Shown: positions 34,918 through 44,128, numbered from the stretch's first letter. The stretch: 64,000 bases of DNA from Verrucomicrobia bacterium LP2A (GCA_000526255.1 JAFS01000001.1:744001-808000); one strand, 5' to 3'. The notes: a model not told the origin generated them from the sequence alone. Numbers and translations are program-made.

Positions 34918-35619
34918 ATGGACACGTTGAACGCAAAGAATGGCGACCAAGGACCGATGAAATATAGCCCGCTCTTTCCGATCCCGAACGAGATGGGCAA
35001 CATGGCCTTTTTCAGCCTGATGGACGACCCGGCGCTACGCACAGCGGTCGACTTGCAGTTTGCTCCCGACAAAGCCCACCACCTTGCACTCTGGTTGACC
35101 AGCTATCCGGCCGTTGTCGCCTACTTCGGCCAATCGCGAACGGTCGAACGCCTCTGCGAGGAGCATATCGGCCTCTATGGAAATCTCTCGACGAGCTGGA
35201 AGGAATCGCTCAAGGCGAGCGCGCTGATCCATCATGCGATCTTCTCGACGGCAAGCGATTACCTCTTCCGCTATACGACCTGGTGTGCCGAGGGCTACCC
35301 GGGAGACCTCGCTCTTCCGGTCTCGGTGATGATCGGATGGATGTTGCACGAAGGCGCCACCTTCTTCTTGAAAGACTATGTCCCCTTATTCAGTCATGCG
35401 AGCAGCGCACTCATCGACGATCTGCCAGCGGTGGTGCAGGCGGCTCAAGTCGTGCAAGGGCATTTGTCTCCTCTGGCAGACGGCTTTTCCGAAGCCGAAA
35501 ACCCCTACCGGCACATTGCCGATGTCCATGCGAGCCTCCAGCTCAACCAAGAGGCAGAAGAGTGGTTCCTCCGCAGTGGCCTCTCTTCTCCGTCCCCCGG
35601 CCCGTCTCGCCTCGGATAA
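34918..35619 (+). CDS. hypothetical protein
   Basis: 233 residues, helical, no signal peptide. Notable stretches: NMAFFSLMDDPALRTAVDLQ, SYPAVVAYFGQSRTVERLCE, IHHAIFSTASDYLFRYTTW and a semi-hydrophobic PVSVMIGWMLHEGATFFLK. Not recognised. Paired head-to-head with a HTH protein through a bidirectional promoter-like gap, so the two may act together. The 270 bases downstream (35620-35891) hold no supported gene. Confidence 0.6.
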   Translation: MDTLNAKNGDQGPMKYSPLFPIPNEMGNMAFFSLMDDPALRTAVDLQFAPDKAHHLALWLTSYPAVVAYFGQSRTVERLCEEHIGLYGNLSTSWKESLKASALIHHAIFSTASDYLFRYTTWCAEGYPGDLALPVSVMIGWMLHEGATFFLKDYVPLFSHASSALIDDLPAVVQAAQVVQGHLSPLADGFSEAENPYRHIADVHASLQLNQEAEEWFLRSGLSSPSPGPSRLG

Positions 35620-35891
35620 GAGGCGAGATTGGGCTTGGCCGGGCGGTCGTCGATCCCCCAGCTTGGGAAAAGCGGCGATCGGAGAGCTCCTTGCCGTCCA
35701 GGGTATGCGACAGAGCGCAGGCTTGGCGCGCTTGGTCCAGAAGTCCTGGCGGCCGCCGGCCTCCGCCCGCCAGATTCCCGCCGATCGACAGGGGGAGATC
35801 GCCACCGTATCGTAACGATCTGCCCTTGGCCTTCTCTCTTGCTGCGCCCCCGCAAAGGCCAGACTCGCGCGTCCGATCGGAGGGCGATCGG

Positions 35892-36557
35892 CTAGTGGAG
35901 CGGCGTCCGATCGTGCTCTTTCTGGCGCTTCTGCTCTTGGGAGCGGTCGGGAGTCCCGACGAAAGGCTGCGGGACCAGATCCTTGGTTTCCAGAGGCGGC
36001 GGCGCGTTCTCCGGCCCTGCGGGGTTCTTTGCTGGTGCCTTCGACGCACTTTCCTGGACTTTCGCCCAAGCCTTCTCCTGGCCCGCCCGCTGCACCTCGG
36101 CTTCCGGCCCGCTGGGCCGATAGTGGGTCTTGAAGATGCCGAGCAGACGCTGCTTGATCTCGGAAAAACCACGTCCCGCAGCCTCTTGCAGATCTTTTTC
36201 CACCGTCTGTGCTGCCGCACCAAGGGTGCGCAACCCCTCCGCCGCCTTTTCCGTTACCCCCTGCGCCACCGCCCTCAGTTGAGCGATCGGACCCGGATTC
36301 TTGAGCGGAGGCGGAACGCACACAGGTTTCGGCATCGGGCTGGATTCAGGATCCGGCCTGGGGCCGGGCTGATCGTGGGTCGGAGGCCGATCCTGCGGTT
36401 TCATCGAGACGCGCGCCTGCGCCAGCGCCGCGCCCAGAGCTTGCCCCGCGTAGTCGGAACCATCGCTCGGAGTGGAGAGCGGAGCCACCTCCGGAGGCCG
36501 GACCTGCTGTCCTTCGCCTCCTTTGCCTGCTTCGACTGGACGAACATATTCTCCCAT
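35892..36557 (-). CDS. proline-rich cytoplasmic protein, candidate T4SS substrate
   Basis: 221 residues, no signal peptide, mostly disordered (Pro, Glu, Gln, Ala) with one helical region (about 90-160, AQLRAVAQGVTEKAAEGLRT and KDLQEAAGRGFSEIKQRLL). Near the C-terminus it has ENAPPPLETKDLVPQP, repeated in the next gene as ENAPPPLRTDDLVPLP, then a charged basic tail. Shared C-terminal motifs with a charged tail are what T4SS substrates often carry. Start supported by GGGAGAAG. No enzyme domain recognised. Confidence 0.6.
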   Translation of the reverse strand: MGEYVRPVEAGKGGEGQQVRPPEVAPLSTPSDGSDYAGQALGAALAQARVSMKPQDRPPTHDQPGPRPDPESSPMPKPVCVPPPLKNPGPIAQLRAVAQGVTEKAAEGLRTLGAAAQTVEKDLQEAAGRGFSEIKQRLLGIFKTHYRPSGPEAEVQRAGQEKAWAKVQESASKAPAKNPAGPENAPPPLETKDLVPQPFVGTPDRSQEQKRQKEHDRTPLH

Positions 36558-36623
36558 ATCGTGATCTTCTCCCTTCTTCTTGCGGCTGCCCGGATGCGCC
36601 TCGCATCGGGGGAGCCATTGGAT

Positions 36624-37685
36624 TTACCGTCCCTGGCCTCCTCGCCCCTCTCTGGAGCACTCGCGCACCCGCTCTTTTCCGGAGCCGGCACCTCCAAAGA
36701 CCGGAAGAGGGACGAGGTCGTCGGTTCGCAAAGGCGGCGGCGCGTTCTCCGGCGGCGTGCCGCTGCCAATGGCTCGGCCCTGATCGAAGGTGAGGCCGAG
36801 CCCGCCGGGGTATTCCGGCAACAGGGAGCTTCCTGTCGCCTGGTTCTCCTCCGGCGCCTTCGGCTCTTGTGAGCGGTTGACATTCGCGTCCTGAGCTTGA
36901 GGGCCAGCTTGAGTGCCCAGGTCCTCAGTTCCCGGAGGAGCCGGGGCGTTCTCCGAGCGTGGGCTCAATCCGAAGGCTCGGCCCCCGACCCCGGGCTTCG
37001 ACTCCTGCGAGGGGGAGGGAGCTGCGCCACAGGCGCAACCCGGCTCGCCAATGGCTGGAGCCGGAGGAGCTGTCGAGAGAGCCGCCGAGCGGGAGGCGGC
37101 CTTTGCGCGCTCCTCATCGCCGTTGGCGCGAATGATAGCGTCATATTCCGCGGCGGGAATCTCGGTTAGGCGTCTCCAAGGAGGCGGGTCCGGAGGCCGG
37201 TCCGGCGTGGACAGTCCGAATGCGGGACCGATGTGCTGGCGGTACCAGTGCCGACCCTCGGCATCAGTGCTCGCAAGGCCCTCCTGGACAGCCTCTGCCA
37301 TCTCCTTCTGATAGCCCTCATACTGCTTGACGTTGACCCGGCGGTACTCGTCCCGATGCTCGCTCCCATCGGGGGAGATGTAGCGGAAATGCACCTCTCT
37401 TTGCGAAGAGCGCAACGCTTGATAATCCTTCTCGGTCACCTCCTCCTCCGGGCACCGGACCCGACCCAGGTCCGACGCTTGGACAAACACTGGGATCTCC
37501 CGCCAATGTCTCCCCCGCTCATCCGTTCTCACCCAGGCCGGGTTCCCATCCGGATCGATCATTGGCTCCAGCGGTGAACCGCCTTCTCGATCCGGAGGGG
37601 GAGGGCCTTCGACCTGAGGCTGGCCGGCGGCTGGATCTGGAGGCGGCGGCCCATCGCCCCCGTCTTCCGAAACAAGTACTTGCAT
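36624..37685 (-). CDS. proline-rich protein, candidate T4SS substrate
   Basis: 353 residues from ATG 37685. Pro-rich at both ends; a folded central part (about 45-185) with NPAWVRTDERGRHWREIPVF, REVHFRYISPDGSEHRDEYRR and QYEGYQKEMAEAVQEGL. Contains a CAC pair and three copies of an ENAPxP-type motif, the last (ENAPPPLRTDDLVPLP) near the C-terminus as in the gene at 35892. No signal peptide. Similar composition and motif suggest both are handled by the same machine. Confidence 0.6.
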   Translation of the reverse strand: MQVLVSEDGGDGPPPPDPAAGQPQVEGPPPPDREGGSPLEPMIDPDGNPAWVRTDERGRHWREIPVFVQASDLGRVRCPEEEVTEKDYQALRSSQREVHFRYISPDGSEHRDEYRRVNVKQYEGYQKEMAEAVQEGLASTDAEGRHWYRQHIGPAFGLSTPDRPPDPPPWRRLTEIPAAEYDAIIRANGDEERAKAASRSAALSTAPPAPAIGEPGCACGAAPSPSQESKPGVGGRAFGLSPRSENAPAPPGTEDLGTQAGPQAQDANVNRSQEPKAPEENQATGSSLLPEYPGGLGLTFDQGRAIGSGTPPENAPPPLRTDDLVPLPVFGGAGSGKERVRECSREGRGGQGR

Positions 37686-37745
37686 GCTTTCTCCTTTTTC
37701 CTTGGGCCGCCGGAATCGCTGATCGCGCACGGACGGCCACCTGGC

Positions 37746-38693
37746 TTATCGATCCCGGCCCCCGCGCACGGTAGGACGGGGTGCATAATTCGGACTCGCG
37801 GGACCGGCGGCCGATCCCTCCGGTTGAATCTCCGGGGGAATCGCCGACCCGCGCTCGCTCCCTTTGAGATCAGGGATGGGGATATTCGCCCGGGATGCTT
37901 CGGGGGAGCGTCCGACCGAGGAGGCCTCCCGACCGAGGGAGGTGGCGAGCTTTCCCATCGCCTCGAGGGCACCATTCCCCAGCCGCTCGCCGAGCGCCGA
38001 TCCCACGACCCAGCCCAACCATTGACCGACGGGCCTTCCTCCGGGAAGCCAGCCCATCGCCCATCCTCCCGCTTCCTTTCCCGCCTGGGCGGCGGCCATG
38101 GTCGCCGCCGTCTTGACGAAGGCACGGGCAAACGCGCCGCTGGCGTAAACCATATCCCCCTGAGCGAGCAGCTGGGTCCCCCGGATGATGTCCGGACCGG
38201 CTTCTTCCAGCGCAAGGGCCGCCCCGGCACTGGGGCCCGAGTAGCGAGTCACGGTCCGGAGAAGCCGCAAGGGAAAGGGATCGGAAGGCTTCCGCTTTTC
38301 CGGGTCTTGGATCGCGGCCGCGGCCATCGAGACCACCCCCAGAGCCGCGTCGCGCAATCCCGCGATGGGACCAGCGGAAGCGGGAGAGCGGGACGGCTCT
38401 GGCGACGGGCTTCGCCGGGAAGCGGCCTCGGCCGCGAGCTCGTGCGGCGTCTTCGCCTGACTCGGGTGCGACAAGGACTCCCAAATCTTGTAGGCGCCAA
38501 AAGCGCCCACAATCCAGGGGAGGGATTTTCGAACCATGCTCCAGAGGTTCTTCGCGGCTCGAGCGAGGTCTCCGCCAGAAAGGTTGCTCTCGTTTGCCAG
38601 GTCGACATTTTCGCTGTGCAAGGGAGAGAGCGTCGGCCCCGCGCTCGCTCCTGCACCGCTCGCGTTTCCCAAATTCACTTGGACGGGTTGCAT
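37746..38693 (-). CDS. Gly/Ala-rich amphipathic protein
   Basis: 315 residues, no signal peptide. The middle has amphipathic and hydrophobic helices with glycine spacing (WIVGAFGAYKIWESL at about 60-75; WAMGWLPGGRPVGQWLGWVV and GSALGERLGNG at about 205-240), a pattern seen in membrane-inserting and pore-forming proteins. Both ends are disordered. Could be a secreted membrane-active substrate or a membrane-bound scaffold. Promoter-like ATCGCCTAACAA lies upstream, shared with the gene at 61464. Confidence 0.55.
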   Translation of the reverse strand: MQPVQVNLGNASGAGASAGPTLSPLHSENVDLANESNLSGGDLARAAKNLWSMVRKSLPWIVGAFGAYKIWESLSHPSQAKTPHELAAEAASRRSPSPEPSRSPASAGPIAGLRDAALGVVSMAAAAIQDPEKRKPSDPFPLRLLRTVTRYSGPSAGAALALEEAGPDIIRGTQLLAQGDMVYASGAFARAFVKTAATMAAAQAGKEAGGWAMGWLPGGRPVGQWLGWVVGSALGERLGNGALEAMGKLATSLGREASSVGRSPEASRANIPIPDLKGSERGSAIPPEIQPEGSAAGPASPNYAPRPTVRGGRDR

Positions 38694-38714
38694 AAATTGG
38701 ATTTCCTACCCTTC

Positions 38715-38726
38715 TTGTTAGGCGAT
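38715..38726 (-). promoter_or_regulatory. second promoter-like motif (ATCGCCTAACAA)
   Basis: This 12-mer on the minus strand ends 21 bases before the ATG at 38693, and is identical to 62787-62798. CCTAAC could be a variant of the CCTAT element. Confidence 0.45.
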
Positions 38727-38775
38727 TGGGGGCGCGTGCGCACCCCCCCGGCGCGAACACCCCTCCCGTTCACGG

Positions 38776-40863
38776 CTAACGAGTGTTGGAAAAGGAGCGG
38801 GAAGAGAGGAGCAGCATCGCTTCCTCCTTGGCAATCATCCCGGTCATGAAGAGCTCCGCAGCCTGCGCAGCAAGGGACTTGAAGCCGCGCGCCTCGTTGT
38901 GGCGGCGGATCTCGTTCGGGGCCGCTCCCGCTTCGAACATCGCCAGGATCTCTCCATCGACGGGCAGAAGCTCCATCACGGGCATTCGGCCCGCCATCCC
39001 CGTTCCTCGGCAGGCGGGGCAGCCCGGAGCTTCAGCGACGACCGGCTCCGGGATGGCAACATCGGGAAAGGGGGCGATCTCCTCCGGCTCTGCCGGGCGT
39101 GTTCTCTTGCAAAAGGGGCAGAGCTTGCTGACCAGCCGTTGGGCGATCGAAAGCCGAAGCGCATAGCCGATGACGAGCCGGTCGATCCCAAAGCTCTGCA
39201 CCATCCGCTCCACCACGCCGACCGCATCGTTCGCGTGGGTCGAGGTGAAGACCTGATGGCCGGTCAGAGCGGCATCGATGGCGATTTGGGCGCTCTCCCG
39301 GTCACGGACTTCCCCCACCATGAGCACATCCGGGTCCTGCCGGACGACTCCCCGGAGCGCGGAGGCGAAGGTGATCCCGGCCTGCTCCCGCACCTCGATC
39401 TGTACGGCGTCCGGGAAATGCTTCTCGACCGGATCCTCGATGCTCATGATCTTGCGCCGGGCTGTGCTGACCGCGCGCAGCATCGCATAGAGCGTGGTCG
39501 TCTTCCCGCTCCCGGTGGGTCCCGTGGAGACGAAGAGCCCCTCCCCCTGCTTGAGGAACCAGAGGAGCGTCTGAAACTCCACGGGAGCGAGCCGCAGGTC
39601 GGCCAAGTTCGGGATTCGGGAGGAGAGAAGCCGCACGGCCGTCACCTCCGCCATTCCCTTGGCAACGACAATGCTGTACCGCTGGTCATAACGGATTCCG
39701 CGGTGGAGATGGGTTCCGCTGCCATCCTGGAAGATCCCCTTGGCATCGGCGGCCATGTTCCCGTAGAGCTTCATCCGATCGAGCATGGCCGCATACTGGG
39801 AGCGAGTCAGCGGCGCCTGCTCGTAGTAGTCTCCGTCGACCCGGAATCGGACGCGCACATGGTTCTCTTTTGGCTCCAATGAGATATCACTCGCCCCCAT
39901 ATCGAGAGCCGAGCTGAGGATCGCATCGAAGAGGACAATCCCGGAGCGGTTGAGGTTGAGCAGCTCGGTCGCGGGCCAGCTCCGCACATGGAGGGGATCG
40001 CCGGAGAGAATTCCCGAGCTCTCCTTCCCCTTCTCGACCTTGGCCTGAAGCTGCGCAAAGTGCTTTGGGCCGCAGGCAACCGGATGGATCTTGGCCCGGA
40101 GGGTCTCGATCAGGCGGTCGGTCAAGGACGAGGAGCAGACCTCGGGGGTGAGCACCCAGGCGTGGGTTTGTGAGCGGCGCCACAGGAGCGCATTGTCGCA
40201 TCCAGGAATCGGGCTAGCCTGGGCAACCGCTCCGGCGGGGACGACCGGATGCGGTTCTCGGCCGAAGAGGATTTCTTCCAAGAGCGCGCCAAGCGATGGA
40301 TAGAGGGCGGGGTCGAGGCCGAGCCGCCTGGCCCACGCCTCGCGCTCCTCCTCTTGCCAGTCGGGAAAGCCGGCCGTCTCCTGCTCGATCCGAACCGCCA
40401 ATGCGCCATAGTCGCCGGGAGCCAAAAGAAAGAAGGCTCGCTGCTTGCCCGGAAACGAGCCGGCGGCAAAAGATTCCAGCTCCTCGAGCCGAAAGGGGTT
40501 GAGAATTCCGATGCACCAGACAGGTTCTTCCCAGAGAAGGATGCCATGCAGCTCCCGCTGCAGCCGTCTCCCGACGCCTGAAAAAGCGGCCTCGGGCAAC
40601 GGGTGCCCCGGATCGGCGGGATAGAGAGGGGGCCAGCCGGGCTGCCCGGCACAGGCCTCGGCCCACCGCTCCCACGGAAGCACGCGACTGTGGCGCACCA
40701 GCGCCTCTTCCAAATCGAAGGAGGCCCTTTCCGCATGCCAGGCCTTGAGGACATCCACCAGAACGAGACGACTCCGGATGAGAAAGGACTCCAAGCGGGC
40801 GACCGCTTGCGGTGGATTTCGGGTAGGAGGGGAGAGGGGCCGAGAAGTCGGGGCAAGCGTCAA
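38776..40863 (-). CDS. GspE/PilB-type secretion ATPase
   Basis: 695 residues from a TTG start. The GspE/PilB/TadA-type ATPase domain is clear: Walker A GPTGSGKTTTLYA (about 450), Asp box SIEDPVEKH, Walker B VLMVGEVRDRESAQIA, His box FTSTHANDAVG, and a zinc-binding pair CPFC/CPAC near the C-terminus as in GspE/PilB. The first 230 residues are unusual. Such ATPases power pilus assembly or type II secretion; a T4SS normally has VirB11 in this role. The frame opens at TTG 40887, but that codon lies in the TCCTATT motif; TTG at 40863 after AAGAGGAAG is better. Confidence 0.9.
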   Translation of the reverse strand: MTLAPTSRPLSPPTRNPPQAVARLESFLIRSRLVLVDVLKAWHAERASFDLEEALVRHSRVLPWERWAEACAGQPGWPPLYPADPGHPLPEAAFSGVGRRLQRELHGILLWEEPVWCIGILNPFRLEELESFAAGSFPGKQRAFFLLAPGDYGALAVRIEQETAGFPDWQEEEREAWARRLGLDPALYPSLGALLEEILFGREPHPVVPAGAVAQASPIPGCDNALLWRRSQTHAWVLTPEVCSSSLTDRLIETLRAKIHPVACGPKHFAQLQAKVEKGKESSGILSGDPLHVRSWPATELLNLNRSGIVLFDAILSSALDMGASDISLEPKENHVRVRFRVDGDYYEQAPLTRSQYAAMLDRMKLYGNMAADAKGIFQDGSGTHLHRGIRYDQRYSIVVAKGMAEVTAVRLLSSRIPNLADLRLAPVEFQTLLWFLKQGEGLFVSTGPTGSGKTTTLYAMLRAVSTARRKIMSIEDPVEKHFPDAVQIEVREQAGITFASALRGVVRQDPDVLMVGEVRDRESAQIAIDAALTGHQVFTSTHANDAVGVVERMVQSFGIDRLVIGYALRLSIAQRLVSKLCPFCKRTRPAEPEEIAPFPDVAIPEPVVAEAPGCPACRGTGMAGRMPVMELLPVDGEILAMFEAGAAPNEIRRHNEARGFKSLAAQAAELFMTGMIAKEEAMLLLSSRSFSNTR

Positions 40864-40885
40864 GTGCGTCTTCCTCTTCTTCGCC

Positions 40886-40892
40886 AATAGGA
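40886..40892 (-). promoter_or_regulatory. island promoter-like motif (AGTCCTATT)
   Basis: Minus-strand TCCTATT, 22 bases before the TTG start chosen for the GspE-like gene. Confidence 0.5.
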
Positions 40893-41010
40893 CTGAGGCG
40901 CCATGGACGTGCTCGATCAGCGGAGGCCAATCTTTGGCTCAGCACAAAGAGAGGAGCGCAAAACCGATGGGAGCCCGCGGCGCTCTCGCTCCAAAGAGCC
41001 GAACCCGTTG

Positions 41011-41017
41011 TCCTATT
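41011..41017 (+). promoter_or_regulatory. island promoter-like motif (TTGTCCTATT)
   Basis: TTGTCCTATTGGGAGAG precedes the ATG at 41034, the GGGAGAG serving as ribosome site. Confidence 0.55.
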
Positions 41018-41033
41018 GGGAGAGCAGCCACCG

Positions 41034-41810
41034 ATGAGCTGGGTCCCCACGACAGCACACGAAGTTCGTCCGCCGGAGCGCGAACGAGATGTCCATTATC
41101 CGGCAAGGAAGCTGCGGCTGCCCGCCTTCCTCCGGCCTGTGTGGGAATGGAAGGAAGATCTCGCCATCGTCAACACCTGGCTGCTCATCATCAGCAGCCT
41201 CGAAGGAGCCGCCCTGATCGTTCTCGGCTTCGCGCTCTGGGCCAAGGTACACGAGCCTACCCGGGTGATTGTCGATCTCCCCGGCTACGTGGTCTGGCCG
41301 AAGGTCGAAGTGCTCCAGTTGCGCGAAGAGCTCCTCCGGACCTTTCTCAATCAAGTCGGAAAGGTACTCTACGAGGTGAGTCCCGGCTCATACGAGATTC
41401 AGCAGGTCGTCGACAAGATCTCCCCTGGAATCGCCAAGGTCTTCCGCGATGACTACGGACCGATCGCGACCGGCCGCAACGCGGAGCGGATCGTCTGGAA
41501 CCTGCGGGAGATCCGTCGCTACGAGGACCCGAAGTATCCCGGATATCTGACGGTGGCCGGCAAGTGCGACCGCGCCCGATACCGGATCGAAAACGGCGTC
41601 CACGACATCGTCAGCGAGCAGGTCCTCATCATCTTCTATCTGAGTCAAGTCCGCAACACTCCGACGAACCCGCTCGGGCTGCGGCTCGAAGGGGTGGAGG
41701 AGCTCAAGGGAGCGGAAGCCGATAAGGCCTGGGCGATGACCGTACCCCTCATCAATCCCGACCTGATCAAGGAGGAGCCGCTCCCCGGAGCCAGGGAAAA
41801 GAAGCCATGA
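41034..41810 (+). CDS. VirB8/TraE-like inner-membrane protein
   Basis: 258 residues: a basic cytoplasmic tail, one transmembrane segment (about 45-68, WLLIISSLEGAALIVLGFALW) and a periplasmic domain. This bitopic layout, as first gene before VirB9/TraK- and VirB10/TraB-like genes, is that of TraE/VirB8, which bridges the inner-membrane complex and the pilus. Overlaps the next gene by 4 bases (ATGA). Sequence match is architectural. Confidence 0.65.
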   Translation: MSWVPTTAHEVRPPERERDVHYPARKLRLPAFLRPVWEWKEDLAIVNTWLLIISSLEGAALIVLGFALWAKVHEPTRVIVDLPGYVVWPKVEVLQLREELLRTFLNQVGKVLYEVSPGSYEIQQVVDKISPGIAKVFRDDYGPIATGRNAERIVWNLREIRRYEDPKYPGYLTVAGKCDRARYRIENGVHDIVSEQVLIIFYLSQVRNTPTNPLGLRLEGVEELKGAEADKAWAMTVPLINPDLIKEEPLPGAREKKP

Positions 41811-42802
41811 ACGCTAAGCACGTCCTTTCGCTCGCCTTTCTCTCTCTTTCTCTTCTTTGGGGAAGCACTCTCTCCGCTGATCCGCTGCCAGGGGCACTCC
41901 CTCCGGGCACGATCCCACAGCCCAACCTGCCTCCGGGAGTCAACGAGGCGCTGGCGAACCAGAACGGGCAGAGCAAGCAGGTCGTCGAGGAAGAGGCTCC
42001 CCCTGTTCTGATTGACGGGAGACGGGCGGACGAGCTGAGCGAGGACGAGCTGCTCGGCTTTCTTCAGGGGAAGGTTCGCACGATCCATCAAGGCGACGGG
42101 CAGGTGGAAATGCTGCGGCTCGCTCCCGGATACCCGCTCGTCCTCGAATTCTCCGATCCGGTTTCCGGGTGGGAGCTGGGCGATGGCAAGCTCATCTCTG
42201 TCAAGCGCGCCTACCAATCCCTCATCCTTCGGACTACCGAAGAGAGTGGAGACACCTCGCTCATCGTCTTTTTCGGCGGCGGGAAGACGCGACCGTATCA
42301 TGTCTTCGTCGAGCAATCCTTCGCGAAGGCGCAAACCCTCGTTCGGGTCTCTCCCTTCGCCAAGCGGGACGGATCGCTGCAAAAGGCCTCGTGGAGCGGT
42401 GGCGCACAGCCGGGGCAATACGCGGATGTCGCCGAGGTCGCGCGGGTCGTCGAAAATTACGAGCTCCTCATGCGCGAGGGCTCGATCACCCCGCGCGATA
42501 TCCAGCGGCTCATCCTCTTCCACCATTCCCAACTGACCGGGTTCGACTACTACTATCTCTACCGGTTCGCGTCGGGGCCCTTGGCCATCACCTTTGCCTG
42601 GCGGAATCCCTTTCCCTATCCGGTGCGCCTCGATGAATCGACGCTTCGCGTCGCGATCGGGCAGAGCCGGTTCATCCCCGACTTCGTCTCCCTGAACAAG
42701 GACATGCTTCCACCGAAGGCGGCCACCTCCGGATTTCTCATCCTCTTCGATCCGCCCTTTGCGCCCGAGCAGCCCTTTACCTTGGTCTGGAAACCAAAAT
42801 GA
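41807..42802 (+). CDS. VirB9/TraK-like core-complex protein
   Basis: 331 residues with a signal peptide (about 1-24, ending TLSAD). A Pro-rich segment is followed by a beta-rich domain; EMLRLAPGYPLVLEFSDPVSGWELG and LIVFFGGGKTRPYHVFVE resemble the beta-sandwich N-domain of VirB9/TraK. These form the outer-membrane ring with VirB10 and VirB7/TraV, all of which have counterparts in this operon. Translationally coupled to the VirB8-like gene. Confidence 0.65.
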   Translation: MNAKHVLSLAFLSLSLLWGSTLSADPLPGALPPGTIPQPNLPPGVNEALANQNGQSKQVVEEEAPPVLIDGRRADELSEDELLGFLQGKVRTIHQGDGQVEMLRLAPGYPLVLEFSDPVSGWELGDGKLISVKRAYQSLILRTTEESGDTSLIVFFGGGKTRPYHVFVEQSFAKAQTLVRVSPFAKRDGSLQKASWSGGAQPGQYADVAEVARVVENYELLMREGSITPRDIQRLILFHHSQLTGFDYYYLYRFASGPLAITFAWRNPFPYPVRLDESTLRVAIGQSRFIPDFVSLNKDMLPPKAATSGFLILFDPPFAPEQPFTLVWKPK

Positions 42803-42835
42803 AATGCGAAGCCGATCTGTAGGAGACTCTTCACC

Positions 42836-44128
42836 ATGCACCGAATCCGACCTCTTCTGAGCAAAGCCCGCGACTGGTTGCGGCACCATCGGGAGCTGAG
42901 CCTTTTTGGGGCGATCGGCCTCCTGGTCCTGCTCCTCTTGGTGGGAGCCGATTATGGCGTGAACGCGCTCGCCCATCAACTGGTCGAGCATGCACGGAGC
43001 GTCTATCGGCAACGGCAAGCGCCTACGCACTTGGCGATGATTCCACAGAGTCGGCCCCTTGCCCGCAAGGAGCGGCCCCTTGCTCCCAAGGAGCCGGTTC
43101 TCGTCGTGCAAAAGAATTCTGCGGGTCCCGCCCCATCGGTCGTGCCGCTCGACGTGGCTAAAGCGCATGAGAAGCCCCCGGAGAGTCCAACCGCCCCGAT
43201 TCAGATCAACCCGCCTCCGAAGGAAAAAGAGAGAAACTCCCTGGGGCCGTTCGAAGGGGCCCCGCCCAATCGCCAAGCACCGGTCCCCACTGGGCTGGTC
43301 AACCAGCATGCCCTCGTCGATGGCTCCGGGGAGAGCACTCCCGTCCTCACGCGGGTGGCCAAGAAGCGCTATCTCTTCCGCAATCTTTCCGACGCGACCG
43401 TGGAGACAAGCGCAGGGGGAAAGGGGGAGGAAGATGAGCGCTCGAAAATCAATCTCGATACCTTTGCCCCGCGCGGCGAGATCATCGAAGCAGCGGCCAC
43501 CATGTCCGCCTTCAGCTCCAACACCGACATCGACGTCGTGGCTGCCGTCTGGCTCCCCTTTTACTTTCAAGGGAACCTCCTCTTGGAGCCGGGCGATCGT
43601 CTCCTGGGTGCGTCTAAGGGGAACTCCGCCTTCCGCGATCGGATGCCCGTCAAGTTCGACCGCGTCGTGCTCAAGGATGGACGGACGCTGCCGATCGACG
43701 GCGTCGCCCTCCACACCGACGGAACCGAAGGGATCAAGGGCTATCGGATCAGCGAGCTCGGGAAGCAGATGGTTGGTCCCCTGCTCGGAGCTCTCACCCA
43801 GGGAGTGCTCTACTCCCTCATGATGCAGGCATCGCTCTTCACGATGAATCCCTACCTGGGGAGCGGCTATTCCCCCTACGGGATGATGGGCGGGCTTCCC
43901 TACAGCGGCATGATGCCGAATAGCTCCGTCAACGGAAACCAGATGATGCAGCAGGGGTTGATGATGGGAGGCATGATGGGCGGATCGCAAGCGGTCAACC
44001 AGATCATGCAGATCGTCAATCAGGATGTCGGCCAATATAAGCCCTATACCTTTGTTGCCGCAGGAACACGCTTCCGCGTCTACCTCAAGAACTATGTCGA
44101 TGTTTCGCAGGCCGACTATGGAAAATGA
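42836..44128 (+). CDS. VirB10/TraB-like channel protein
   Basis: 430 residues: short cytoplasmic tail, one transmembrane segment (about 21-40, LFGAIGLLVLLLLVGADYG), a long proline-rich linker, then the C-terminal VirB10/TraB domain with LEPGDRLLGASKGNSAFRDR, RMPVKFDRVVLKDGRTLPIDG and a Met/Gly-rich segment (about 340-385) where the outer-membrane helices of VirB10 lie. It ends with ATRFRVYLKN-like residues (AGTRFRVYLKNYVD). VirB10 spans the envelope and couples ATPase energy to the outer-membrane pore. Confidence 0.82.
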   Translation: MHRIRPLLSKARDWLRHHRELSLFGAIGLLVLLLLVGADYGVNALAHQLVEHARSVYRQRQAPTHLAMIPQSRPLARKERPLAPKEPVLVVQKNSAGPAPSVVPLDVAKAHEKPPESPTAPIQINPPPKEKERNSLGPFEGAPPNRQAPVPTGLVNQHALVDGSGESTPVLTRVAKKRYLFRNLSDATVETSAGGKGEEDERSKINLDTFAPRGEIIEAAATMSAFSSNTDIDVVAAVWLPFYFQGNLLLEPGDRLLGASKGNSAFRDRMPVKFDRVVLKDGRTLPIDGVALHTDGTEGIKGYRISELGKQMVGPLLGALTQGVLYSLMMQASLFTMNPYLGSGYSPYGMMGGLPYSGMMPNSSVNGNQMMQQGLMMGGMMGGSQAVNQIMQIVNQDVGQYKPYTFVAAGTRFRVYLKNYVDVSQADYGK

